NCBI RefSeq assembly: GCF_001884735.1
Contig: NZ_MJAP01000034.1
Location: 310,001-374,000, forward strand
Reading direction: 5' to 3'
Length of the DNA: 64,000 nucleotides
Source of the DNA: Natronohydrobacter thiooxidans
GTDB taxonomy: Bacteria; Pseudomonadota; Alphaproteobacteria; Rhodobacterales; Rhodobacteraceae
Shown: positions 8,627 to 17,006 of the stretch, one piece after another
How the letters are laid out: every line of letters starts with the position of its first letter
Numbering within the stretch: position 1 is the first letter of the stretch
Program-made: the position numbers and the translations under genes
Notes under the pieces: generated by a model
Seen by the model: the letters and a program-made list of their open reading frames with translations, nothing else
The model's database searches: none
Told to the model about the DNA's origin: nothing

Positions 8627-8997
8627 GGGGCCGGGCGCGTAACGCGCGTCCCAGCGCAGATGCGACATCCGATCCCCGGACCCGCCCGCGCCATCCCGGC
8701 GCGCCAGCCCGCCTGCGCCGCAGACGCCCGGCTCAGGCTTTCGGCAAATCCCGGCAAAGCCTCTGGATGCGACGCTAAGAAATTGACTTTCCGCGAAATC
8801 CTTCCTATCACCGCGCTGTCGGCGGTATGGTCGACGCTGAATCACGGGACAACAATGGACGGCAGTTCCAGTTGGGCGCAGAGCCTGCGCCCTGACACAG
8901 ATGACACAGATCAGCCGCGCCGGGCGCGGGCCGCCATCCGGGTGTAACCCCGCCGTGCTGCCCCGCTCCCGAGCGAAGCAGCACGCAGGAGAACACC
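8627..8997 (+). promoter_or_regulatory. Structured leader region upstream of mgtE
   Basis: 371 bases without a plausible gene. The last 125 bases hold GGGCGCA-GAGCC-TGCGCCC (8874-8892), a direct repeat GACACAGAT (8894-8911), and a strong two-part hairpin GTGCTGC-cc-CGCTC-cc-GAGCG-aa-GCAGCAC (8955-8984) ending a few bases before the GCAGGAG ribosome site. mgtE genes in other bacteria are often controlled by Mg-sensing leaders. This one does not resemble the M-box consensus as I know it. The earlier half (8627-8870) shows nothing clear. Confidence 0.45.
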
Positions 8998-10401
8998 ATG
9001 TCATTCCAGACCACGCTCAACGACCTGCGCAATGAGGTGCAGACCGACCGTGCCGATTTCGACGCCGCCTTCATCGCCATCGAGATTGCCCGCCTGTTGC
9101 GCGAAGAGCAGCCCGGCGCGGTGCGCGAATTTCTCGAAACCCAGGAACTCGCCGATATCGCCGCCCTGATCGAGGAACTGGACGAGGGCGATGACCTGAC
9201 CGTGCTGCGCCTGCTGCCGCTGCATGATCAGGCCGAGCTTCTGGGCTATCTGCGGGCCAGCGCCCAGGTCGATCTTGCCACCCGAATCCCGCGCCGCGAA
9301 CTGGTCGCGCTGATGACCGCGATGAGCCATGACGAGCGCGCCGACCTCTTCAAACAGCTTGACGAGGAAGCGCAGGAAGCCATCCTGCCCGCGCTCTCGA
9401 AAGCCGAGCGCGAGGATCTGCGCCGCCTTGCTGCCTATGAGGAATGGACCGTCGGCTCGGTCATGACCTCGGATTACGCCACGCTCCAGCCCGAGCTGAC
9501 CTCGACCCAGGCCATCGAGGCGCTGCGGATGCAGGCCATCGAGGCCGAGACCATCTATTACGCCTATATCATCGACGAGGCCCGCAAGCTGGTGGGGGTG
9601 GTCAGTCTGCGCGATCTGCTGACCGCCCGCCCACGCCAGCGCATTTCCGAGATCATGGATACCGAACCGGTCTGGGTGCGCGCCGATGACGAACAGGAAG
9701 AGGCCGCGCGTCTGGTCGCGCGCTATGACCTTCTGGCGCTGCCGGTGCTCGACAATAACGACCGCCTCGTGGGGATCGTCACCGCCGATGACGCGATGGA
9801 TGTCACCGAGGAAGAAGTGACCGAGGATTTTCACAAGGGCTCGATCGTTCAGCCGCTGGATATGTCGGTGGCCGAGGCCACGATTGCGATGCTCTACCGC
9901 GCGCGGATCTTCTGGCTGGTGCTGCTGGTCTTCGGCAATATCTTCTCGGGCGCGGGCATCGCGCATTTCGAAGATACGATTGCCGAGCATCTGTCGCTGC
10001 TGTTCTTCCTGCCGCTGCTGATCGCCTCGGGCGGGAATGCCGGCACGCAATCGGCCACGCTGATGGTGCGCGCGCTGGCGACAGGCGATGTGCGGCCCTC
10101 GGATTTCGGCCGCCTGCTGACGCGCGAAGTGGTGATCGCGCTGACGCTGGGGCTGACCATGGCGCTTGCCGTCTCGGTGATCGGGGTCTGGCGCGGCGGG
10201 CCGGATATCGCCGTGGTCGTGGCGCTGGCGATGGTGACGATCGTGCTGATGGGCGCGCTGATCGGCATGTGCCTGCCGTTTCTGTTTGCGAAATTCAACC
10301 GCGACCCGGCGGCAGCCTCGGGGCCGCTCGTCACCTCGATCGCCGATGTGCTGGGGGTGCTGATCTATTTCACCATCGCGGCGCGTCTGCTCAGTCTCTG
10401 A
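8998..10401 (+). CDS. mgtE: Magnesium transporter MgtE
   Basis: 467 residues with the full MgtE layout: an acidic helical N-domain (1-135, with the IPRRELVALMTAMSHDERADL pattern in two parts), two CBS domains (about 140-260, including VGVVSLRDLL and VGIVTADDAMDV), a connecting helix, and a five-helix membrane domain from about 285 to the end with the pore motif ASGGNAGTQSAT. MgtE is a homodimeric Mg2+ channel gated by cytosolic Mg2+ through the N and CBS domains. The start is preceded by AGGAG at the right distance. Its leader contains strong hairpins, described separately. Confidence 0.95.
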   Translation: MSFQTTLNDLRNEVQTDRADFDAAFIAIEIARLLREEQPGAVREFLETQELADIAALIEELDEGDDLTVLRLLPLHDQAELLGYLRASAQVDLATRIPRRELVALMTAMSHDERADLFKQLDEEAQEAILPALSKAEREDLRRLAAYEEWTVGSVMTSDYATLQPELTSTQAIEALRMQAIEAETIYYAYIIDEARKLVGVVSLRDLLTARPRQRISEIMDTEPVWVRADDEQEEAARLVARYDLLALPVLDNNDRLVGIVTADDAMDVTEEEVTEDFHKGSIVQPLDMSVAEATIAMLYRARIFWLVLLVFGNIFSGAGIAHFEDTIAEHLSLLFFLPLLIASGGNAGTQSATLMVRALATGDVRPSDFGRLLTREVVIALTLGLTMALAVSVIGVWRGGPDIAVVVALAMVTIVLMGALIGMCLPFLFAKFNRDPAAASGPLVTSIADVLGVLIYFTIAARLLSL

Positions 10402-10488
10402 GCGGCACATGCTTGCAATCGGCGGGGCGATTGGCTAGGCCCTCGCCCACAGCACCAGCACCCCGCCGCAGGCGGGCAGGAGACGGAT

Positions 10489-11571
10489 ATGGATGGCATC
10501 GACGCGCTTCGCGGCAAATTCCTCGATCAGATATCATCGGCGGCAGATCCTGACGCGCTGGAAGCCGTGCGCCTCGCCGCGCTGGGCAAGAAGGGCGAGA
10601 TCAGCCTGAAGATGCGCGATCTGGGCCAGATGAGCCCCGAGGAACGCCAGAGCGCCGGGCCGGTCCTGAACGGGCTGAAATCCGAGATCGACGCGGCGCT
10701 GAAAGCGCGCCGCGCCAGTCTTGAGGATGCGGCCCTAGACGCGCGGCTCAAGGCCGAATGGCTCGATGTCACCCTGCCGGGCCGCCCGCGCCCCATGGGC
10801 ACGATCCACCCGATCAGCCAGGTCATGGATGAATTGACCGCGATCTTCTCGGATATGGGCTTTGCGGTCGCCGAAGGGCCGCAGATCGAATCCGACTGGT
10901 ATAATTTCGACGCGCTCAATATCGCGCCCGAACACCCGTCGCGTCAGGAAATGGACACGTTCTACATGCACCGCGCGCCGGGGGACAACCGCCCGCCCCA
11001 TGTGCTGCGCACCCATACCAGCCCGGTGCAGATCCGCGCCATGCAGGATCAGGGCGCGCCCATCCGCGTGATCGCGCCGGGCCGCGTCTACCGTATGGAT
11101 ATGGACCAGACCCATACGCCCATGTTCCATCAGGTCGAAGGGCTGGCGATTGACCGCGATATCTCGATGGCGCAACTGAAATGGACGCTGGAAGAATTCT
11201 GCCGGGCTTTCTTCGAGGTCGATGAGGTCGAGCTGCGCTTCCGTGCCTCGCATTTCCCCTTCACCGAACCCTCGGCCGAGGTCGATATCCGCTGTTCCTG
11301 GGAGGGTGGCCAGCTCAAAATCGGCGAGGGGAAGGACTGGCTCGAAATCCTCGGCTCCGGCATGGTGCATCCGCATGTGCTGCGCGCGGGCGGGATTGAC
11401 CCGGATCAGTGGCAGGGCTTTGCCTTTGGCGTGGGGATCGACCGGATCGCGATGCTGAAATACGGCATCCCCGATCTGCGCGCCTTTTTCGAGAGCGACC
11501 TGCGCTGGCTGCGCCATTACGGTTTCGCCGCCCTTGACCAACCGGCACTGGCCGCGGGCCTCAGCCGCTGA
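10489..11571 (+). CDS. pheS: Phenylalanyl-tRNA synthetase alpha subunit
   Basis: 360 residues. An N-terminal coiled-coil arm (to about residue 85) is followed by the class II catalytic core: [22 protein letters not shown] (motif 1 region, given in parts), [10 protein letters not shown] and [10 protein letters not shown] in motif 2, and [14 protein letters not shown] in motif 3. It charges tRNA-Phe as an alpha2-beta2 enzyme with PheT. pheT is not downstream; instead a tandem duplication that includes the last bases of pheS and a post-stop repeat follows. GGCAGGAGACGG precedes the ATG. Confidence 0.96.
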   Translation: MDGIDALRGKFLDQISSAADPDALEAVRLAALGKKGEISLKMRDLGQMSPEERQSAGPVLNGLKSEIDAALKARRASLEDAALDARLKAEWLDVTLPGRPRPMGTIHPISQVMDELTAIFSDMGFAVAEGPQIESDWYNFDALNIAPEHPSRQEMDTFYMHRAPGDNRPPHVLRTHTSPVQIRAMQDQGAPIRVIAPGRVYRMDMDQTHTPMFHQVEGLAIDRDISMAQLKWTLEEFCRAFFEVDEVELRFRASHFPFTEPSAEVDIRCSWEGGQLKIGEGKDWLEILGSGMVHPHVLRAGGIDPDQWQGFAFGVGIDRIAMLKYGIPDLRAFFESDLRWLRHYGFAALDQPALAAGLSR

Positions 11572-11577
11572 CCCTCA

Positions 11578-11713
11578 TTTTCTTGCGATAAATACTCACG
11601 GGGGTTCTCAGGGGATCGACATGAGAGCGCCATTGGTCCGAGCGATCATGTCGATGTGCGCCCCTTGAGGCGGGGGGCTTGGCGGGCGGCAGCCCTCCAA
11701 GCCCCCCTCTCCC
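11578..11713 (+). repeat. Post-stop repeat family 2, copy 1
   Basis: Begins TTTTCTTGCGATAAATACTC a few bases after the pheS stop, then ACGGGGGTTCTCAGGGG, a 41 bp palindromic insert with arms ATCGACATGA and TCATGTCGAT, and a tail GTGCGCCCCTTGAGG to GGGCGGCAGCCCTCCAAG. The CTCAGGGG and CCCCTTGAG segments pair around the insert, giving one extended hairpin. Confidence 0.85.
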
Positions 11714-11800
11714 GAACAGCCCATCCCAGCGCAATAGCCCCCCGACCTGCGGGGCTCTTGCGCGCGACCTGCGCTGGCCGCGGGCCTCAGCCGCCCGGCT

Positions 11801-11938
11801 TCATCTTGCCCGAAATACTCACGGGGGTTCTCAGGGGATCGACATGAGAGCGCCATCGGTCCGAGCGATCATGTCGATGTGCGCCCCTTGAGGCAGGGGG
11901 TTTGGGGGGCGGCAGCCCTCCAAGCTCCCCCTCCCGGG
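11801..11938 (+). repeat. Post-stop repeat family 2, copy 2
   Basis: Nearly identical to copy 1, including the 41 bp insert (one change inside it, CCATCGG for CCATTGG), but not behind an intact gene, because it arose by the tandem duplication of the pheS end. Starts TCATCTTGCCCGAAATACTC. Confidence 0.85.
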
Positions 11939-11952
11939 AAAGCCCGCCATGA

Positions 11953-11981
11953 AAAAAGCCCCCGACCAGCGGGGGCTTTTT
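11953..11981 (-). terminator. Rho-independent terminator of glnA
   Basis: AAAAAGCCCCCG, 5-base loop ACCAG, then the exact complement CGGGGGCTTTTT. It lies 20 bases after the glnA stop on the minus strand and can also stop plus-strand transcription from pheS. Confidence 0.9.
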
Positions 11982-12000
11982 CCGTCTCTCGCGCTACTGA

Positions 12001-13407
12001 TCAGCAGCTGTAATACATCGCATATTCGATCGGGTGCGGGGTGTGCTCGTAAGTATACACCTCTTCCCATTTCAGATCGATATAGGCCATGATCTGGTCC
12101 TTGGTGAACACGTCACCGGCCAGCAGGAAGTCATGGTCCGCCGCGAGCGATTCCAGCGCCTCGCGCAAGCTTGCGCAGACCGTGGGGATGCCTTCCAGCT
12201 CTTCGGGCGGCAGATCATAGAGATCCTTGTCCGAAGCGGGGCCCGGATCGATCTTGTTCTTGATCCCGTCCAGACCTGCCATCAGCAGGGCGGCGAAAGC
12301 CAGATAGGGGTTGGCCGAAGGATCGGGGAAACGGGCTTCGACGCGCTTGGCTTTCGGGCTTTCGGTCCATGGGATCCGGATGCAGCCCGAGCGGTTGCGG
12401 GCCGAATAGGCGCGCAGCACAGGGGCTTCAAAGCCGGGGATCAGGCGCTTGTAGCTGTTGGTCGAGGGGTTGGTGAAAGCGTTCAGCGTCTTGGCGTGCT
12501 TCAGGATGCCGCCGATGAACCACAGTGCTTCCTGGCTCAGATCGGCATATTTGTCGCCTGCGAACAAGGGCTTGCCGTCTTTCCAGATCGACATGTTGAC
12601 ATGCATGCCGGTGCCGTTGTCGCCCTTGACGGGTTTCGGCATGAAGGTCGCGGTCTTGCCATAAGCGTCAGCCACGTTGCGGATCACGTATTTGTATTTC
12701 ATGATCTCGTCAGCCTGCTTGGTCAGCGAGCTGAAGATCAGGCCCAGTTCATGCTGCGCGGTCGCCACTTCGGTGTGATGCTTGTCGACCTTCATCCCCA
12801 TGTCTTTCATGGTGGTCAGCATTTCCGAACGCATGTCCTGATTGGCGTCAATCGGGTTCATCGCGAAGTAATGGCCCTTGACGCCCGGACGGTGGCCCGA
12901 ATTGCCATGCTCATAGGCCGTGTCAGAGTTCCAGGCCGCTTCCTCGGCATCGACCTCGAAGCTGACCTTGTTGATCTTGTCCGAGAATTTCACGCTGTCG
13001 AAGACGAAGAATTCAGCTTCCGGCCCGAAATAGGACACATCGCCGATCCCGGTCGATTTCAGATAGGCTTCGGCTTTCTCGGCGGTGCCGCGCGGGTCGC
13101 GCTCATAGGGCTCGTTCGTGTCGGGCTCGACGATCGAGGCATGGATCGCCAGCGTCTTCTCGGCATAGAACGGGTCGATATAGACCGAGTCGAAATCGAA
13201 CACGAGTTTCATGTCGGACGCCTCGATACCCTTCCAGCCCGGCACGGAAGAGCCGTCGAACATGAAGCCTTCCTCAAGGAAGTCCTCGTCAACAAGGTCA
13301 TTGATGATGGTCACATGCAACATGCGCCCGCGCGGGTCGACGAAACGGATGTCGAGATAGGCGACATCTTCGTCTTTCATCAGTTTGAGAACGTCAGCAG
13401 CACTCAT
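12001..13407 (-). CDS. glnA: Glutamine synthetase type I
   Basis: 468 residues, the normal length for class I-beta GlnA. Makes glutamine from glutamate, ammonia and ATP in a dodecamer. Active-site segments are visible: FDGSSVPGWKG near 50, GPEAEFFVFD near 128, NGTGMHVN near 265, and NRSGCIRIP near 345. Tyr397 in DLYDLPPEE is the expected adenylylation site used by GlnE. GGGAAGAACAA precedes the ATG. glnB lies 67 bases upstream on the same strand, the usual alphaproteobacterial glnBA operon, so nitrogen control through PII and NtrC is likely. Confidence 0.97.
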   Translation of the reverse strand: MSAADVLKLMKDEDVAYLDIRFVDPRGRMLHVTIINDLVDEDFLEEGFMFDGSSVPGWKGIEASDMKLVFDFDSVYIDPFYAEKTLAIHASIVEPDTNEPYERDPRGTAEKAEAYLKSTGIGDVSYFGPEAEFFVFDSVKFSDKINKVSFEVDAEEAAWNSDTAYEHGNSGHRPGVKGHYFAMNPIDANQDMRSEMLTTMKDMGMKVDKHHTEVATAQHELGLIFSSLTKQADEIMKYKYVIRNVADAYGKTATFMPKPVKGDNGTGMHVNMSIWKDGKPLFAGDKYADLSQEALWFIGGILKHAKTLNAFTNPSTNSYKRLIPGFEAPVLRAYSARNRSGCIRIPWTESPKAKRVEARFPDPSANPYLAFAALLMAGLDGIKNKIDPGPASDKDLYDLPPEELEGIPTVCASLREALESLAADHDFLLAGDVFTKDQIMAYIDLKWEEVYTYEHTPHPIEYAMYYSC

Positions 13408-13474
13408 TTGTTCTTCCCTTTTGGTTTAGAGAGCAGGATCAGGCGCGGCGCGACAGGCCAGCCTGAACTTTGGA

Positions 13475-13966
<492 letters not shown>

Positions 13967-13997
13967 TCAGCAGAAAATGAAAACTGGATTCTGGAAA

Positions 13998-14711
13998 ATG
14001 ACTGAATTTCTGACATCTGCCCAAATGCGCGCCATTGAGCGCGCGGCAATCGATTCTGGACAGGTCACGGGGCTGGAGCTGATGGAACGCGCGGGGCAGG
14101 GCGTTCTTGACGCTGTTTTCGCGACATGGCCGGATTTCGCGCGCGCCCCCGCCACGGCCTTTCTGCTCTGCGGGCCGGGCAATAATGGCGGCGACGGGCA
14201 TGTGATCGCGCGCGTGCTTGCGCAGGCAGGCTGGACGGTCACAATTGCCCAAGATGGCCCGCCCCTCGCCACGGCCCCCGATGCGCTGGCCTGCTATCAC
14301 AAGGCGCAGGCGGCGGGCTGTGCCTTCCTTCCCCTCTCGGCGCAGCTTGCCCGTGATATCGCGGCGGAGGCCGCGCCGGTGCTGGTCGTGGATGCGCTTT
14401 TCGGCACCGGTCTGACCCGCCCGCTCGTGCCCGAAATGCAGGCGCTGGCCGCGGAACTGGCGCAAAGCGCTGCCCGGTCCAAAGGCGCGATCCGCGTGGT
14501 CGCGGTCGATATCCCCTCGGGCCTGAGCGCCGATACCGGGCAGGTGATCGCGGGGCCAGAGGGCGGGCGCGCCTTCCGGGCCGATCTGACCGTCACCTTT
14601 CACGACCGCAAGCGGGGGCATATGTTGCAGGACGGTCCCGCCTACTGCGGTCAGGTCAAGGTTGTCGATATCGGCCTTGGCCCATGGGACGGGCTGCGCC
14701 ATGGTGCCTGA
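13998..14711 (+). CDS. nnrE: NAD(P)H-hydrate epimerase (YjeF N-terminal domain), free-standing
   Basis: 237 residues from the ATG at 13998 (an ATG at 13977 is also in frame). It carries the YjeF_N Rossmann-like fold motifs: GPGNNGGDGHVIARVL near residue 58, DALFGTGLTRP near 132, and VDIPSGLSADTG near 172. The enzyme interconverts the R and S forms of hydrated NAD(P)H so the dehydratase can repair them. In most bacteria it is fused to the dehydratase in one polypeptide; here the reading frame stops at TGA 14709-14711 and the dehydratase continues in another frame. Confidence 0.88.
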   Translation: MTEFLTSAQMRAIERAAIDSGQVTGLELMERAGQGVLDAVFATWPDFARAPATAFLLCGPGNNGGDGHVIARVLAQAGWTVTIAQDGPPLATAPDALACYHKAQAAGCAFLPLSAQLARDIAAEAAPVLVVDALFGTGLTRPLVPEMQALAAELAQSAARSKGAIRVVAVDIPSGLSADTGQVIAGPEGGRAFRADLTVTFHDRKRGHMLQDGPAYCGQVKVVDIGLGPWDGLRHGA

Positions 14712-15558
14712 TCCCGCCCTGATCACCGCGCTGCGCAAATCGCAAGCCGCGCATAAATACAGCCATGGTCACGCGCTGATACTTGCGGGCGGCGTCGGGC
14801 GCGGGGGGGCTGCGCGGCTGGCCGCGCGCGGCGCCCTGCGCATGGGCGCCGGGCTGGTCACGGTCGCCTGTCCGCCCGCTGCGCTTCAGGAAAACGCCGC
14901 GCGGCTCGATGCGATCATGCTGCGCCCCCTGCGCGACGGGGCGGCGCTCGGCGCGATGCTCGACGATCCGCGCCTCACCGCGCTCTGCCTTGGCCCCGGT
15001 CTGGGCCTTGGCGCGCGCGAGGCGGTGTTGGTCGAGGCCGCTTTGCAGCCCCGACCCGCGCGGGAAACCGTGATCCTGGATGCCGACGCGCTGACGCTTC
15101 TGGCCCAGTCCCCGGATCTGCGCGCGCTCTTGCACCCGTCCTGCATCCTGACCCCGCATGAGGGCGAATTCGCGCGGCTCTGCCCCGATCTCGCGGCAGG
15201 CCTGCGCGATGCGACCACATCCGACGCGCGCGCGGCTATCGTCACGCAGGCGGCGCAGGATCTGGGCGCTGTGGTGCTGCTGAAAGGTCCGCTGACTGTG
15301 ATCGCCGCCCCCGATGGCGCGGTTGCGACCAGTGCTGCGCGTGGCGACCGCGCTGCCCCTTGGCTCGCCACAGCCGGATCGGGCGATGTTCTGGCAGGGT
15401 TTATCACCGGCCTTGCCGCGCGCGGCGTGGCGCCGATGCAGGCGGCAATCTGGGGCGCCTATCTGCATCTCGAAGCGGCGCTGGATTTCGGCCCCGGCCT
15501 GATCGCCGAGGATTTGCCCGAGCGCCTGCCGAAAATCTTCCGGCGCTTAGGCGTCTGA
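14701..15558 (+). CDS. nnrD: ADP-dependent NAD(P)H-hydrate dehydratase, free-standing
   Basis: 285 residues from the ATG at 14701, which overlaps the end of the epimerase gene by 11 bases. YjeF C-terminal (ribokinase-like) motifs are present: GHALILAGGVGRGGAA near the start, CLGPGLGLG, ILTPHEGEFARL, and ATAGSGDVLAGFITG near residue 222. It dehydrates S-NAD(P)HX using ADP. The missing fusion to the epimerase is explained by the frame change at the overlap: either two genuinely separate coupled genes, a recent frameshift, or a sequencing error at about 14700. Both halves look intact. Confidence 0.88.
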   Translation: MVPDPALITALRKSQAAHKYSHGHALILAGGVGRGGAARLAARGALRMGAGLVTVACPPAALQENAARLDAIMLRPLRDGAALGAMLDDPRLTALCLGPGLGLGAREAVLVEAALQPRPARETVILDADALTLLAQSPDLRALLHPSCILTPHEGEFARLCPDLAAGLRDATTSDARAAIVTQAAQDLGAVVLLKGPLTVIAAPDGAVATSAARGDRAAPWLATAGSGDVLAGFITGLAARGVAPMQAAIWGAYLHLEAALDFGPGLIAEDLPERLPKIFRRLGV

Positions 15559-16044
15559 AGCGCGCACCAGCGCGGGCATGCCATTGGCCACGACCACAAT
15601 GTCGCGGTCAAAGCCGAGACGATAGAGCATCGCCCCCTCTGTGGGACGCTGCACAGTCGCCGAATCAATCAGGGCCTGCGCCTCGGTCAGCGCGGGGGCG
15701 CCATAGATCAGATCGGTGCGCCAATCGCGCATGCCCAGCTTCTGCCCTGCGCCCACGACCAACGATTTCTGCCGCAGCGCCGGTGCCAGCCCCAGCCCCA
15801 GCGCGGCAGGGGTGATCTCGACCAGTTCGCGGGCGCTGGCGCGGCGACAGCGCAGGCTGCGCAGCTCAATGATCTGGCCCTCCGCATCCAGCAGAAGATC
15901 GCCCGCCATGATCCGCTCGACCGCGCGCGGCCCGGTAATGGTGCGCAGCAGCGTGCCCGCAGCAAAACCCGGCAGGGCAGAGGTGCGCGCGCGCGGTTTG
16001 GCGCGGGCGAGGGGCGGAGCAAGGCTTATGGTCGTGGCATACAT
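15547..16044 (-). CDS. Degenerate Hint-domain protein
   Basis: 165 residues from an ATG with AAGGAG seven bases upstream. After a basic N-terminus, residues about 26-150 follow the bacterial Hint (Hedgehog/intein, Hint_2 type) pattern: GTLLRTITGPRAVERIMAGD, then DAEGQIIELR, then a KSLVVGAGQKLGMRD segment. In active Hint domains the first residue is Cys (CFxxGT) and a later motif contains His (SPxHR). Here the block reads GFAAGT and GAGQKL, so both catalytic residues appear to be gone. It should not self-cleave. It converges on nnrD, overlapping it by 12 bases. Function unknown. Confidence 0.7.
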   Translation of the reverse strand: MYATTISLAPPLARAKPRARTSALPGFAAGTLLRTITGPRAVERIMAGDLLLDAEGQIIELRSLRCRRASARELVEITPAALGLGLAPALRQKSLVVGAGQKLGMRDWRTDLIYGAPALTEAQALIDSATVQRPTEGAMLYRLGFDRDIVVVANGMPALVRASDA

Positions 16045-16236
16045 CACGCGAATCTCCTTAACGCATCCTTGCAACAGAAATATAACTGCAAGGTAAACAC
16101 TCACCGTCGATATTGTCTCTATTCTCGCAACAATGCCGGGGGAATCGGGCAGGAATGCGGCAAAACCATGCAACTTGCCGGGCAGGTGTTTTCCCTCTCG
16201 CATCCGCCAGAGGCATTTGCTAACAGAGCACCAGTT

Positions 16237-16321
16237 GCGGGTGTGGCGAAATTGGCAGACGCACCAGATTTAGGTTCTGGCGCCGCAAGGCGTGGGGGTT
16301 CAAGTCCCTCCACCCGCACCA
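16237..16321 (+). tRNA. tRNA-Leu (anticodon UAG)
   Basis: 85 bases including an encoded CCA. The acceptor stem GCGGGTG pairs exactly with CACCCGC; the anticodon arm CCAGA-TTTAGGT-TCTGG gives anticodon TAG; a long variable arm (class II tRNA) and the T-arm GGGGGTTCAAGTCCCTC are present. It reads CUN leucine codons. Only 4 bases separate its 3' end from the stop of the convergent yaiI-like gene. Confidence 0.97.
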
Positions 16322-16325
16322 TGAT

Positions 16326-16769
16326 TCACCTGATACGGCGCAGCGCCCGTTCCAGCGCATCCAGAAAGCGCGAACGATCCGCTTTCGAGAAACTCTTGCC
16401 CCCGCCCTGCCGGAACGGATCGGCGGCGCGCAGATCGGCCATCAGATCGCGCGTGGCCAGCACCGAGCCGATATTGTCAACGGTCAGCGCCTCGCCATTA
16501 TGTTTCAGCACCTGCGCGCCCGCGCTGACGCAGCGATGCGCGAGCGGGATATCACCGGTGATCACCACATCGCCCTCGCCTGCGCGTTCGGCAATCCAGT
16601 CATCGGCCACATCCGGCCCTTCCGGCACGATCACTGTCTCGATCAGCGGATTGGCTGACGGCCTGATACCCCCGTTCGACACAATCACCATTCGGACGCG
16701 GTGGCGGGTGCCCACACGCTCGACCTCGGCCTTGACCGGGCAGGCATCTGCATCGACATAAATGGTCAT
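16326..16769 (-). CDS. YaiI/YqxD family (DUF188) protein
   Basis: 147 residues from the ATG at 16769 (another in-frame ATG at 16781). The N-terminal [13 protein letters not shown] is the family signature, followed by [24 protein letters not shown] and the C-terminal [21 protein letters not shown] pattern (in parts). The fold is PIN-like with clustered Asp residues, so a nuclease role has been suggested for the family, but function is unproven. It overlaps no other gene and converges on the tRNA-Leu. Confidence 0.9.
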   Translation of the reverse strand: MTIYVDADACPVKAEVERVGTRHRVRMVIVSNGGIRPSANPLIETVIVPEGPDVADDWIAERAGEGDVVITGDIPLAHRCVSAGAQVLKHNGEALTVDNIGSVLATRDLMADLRAADPFRQGGGKSFSKADRSRFLDALERALRRIR

Positions 16770-17006
16770 GCCTGTGGCCATAACACGCGGCCCGCGCGCT
16801 GAACATCGGGAAATGCGCAGCCGACTGGTCCGGGACAGACGCGCAGGCGGGGGGCGCGAATTTTCCATGGGCACAGGGCTGAACCCGCGCGCGCGGGCGC
16901 CGCATCGCGCCAGAATCGGGGTTGATCCTGTGGCCCGCCCACACTAGGAAGGCGCAGATTCAATCAGGCCGCCCTCGTGCGGCCTGTCATACATGCGAGG
17001 ATGCTC

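Larger units (their letters stand above)
11548..11940 (+). repeat. Tandem ~225 bp duplication of the pheS tail plus post-stop repeat
   Basis: CTGGCCGCGGGCCTCAGCCG, the last coding bases of pheS (11548-11567), recurs at 11774-11793. The following post-stop element at 11578-11713 recurs at 11801-11938. Offsets of 226 and 223 bases show two tandem units with small indels. The second pheS fragment is not in a gene, so unit 2 is a dead duplicate. This region explains all 429 bases between pheS and glnA apart from the glnA terminator. Confidence 0.8.

Noticed and set aside
8811..8997. Known M-box (ykoK) Mg riboswitch ahead of mgtE
   Set aside because: The conserved M-box start and core blocks that I know are not visible. 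Hairpins are present but do not match that layout.
10402..10488. Phe leader-peptide attenuator before pheS
   Set aside because: No short frame with Phe codons and no terminator hairpin could be found in the 87-base gap.
11608..12070. Minus-strand frames ending within the family-2 repeats
   Set aside because: Both derive from duplicated repeat DNA with identical tails, which explains the similar proteins without selection.
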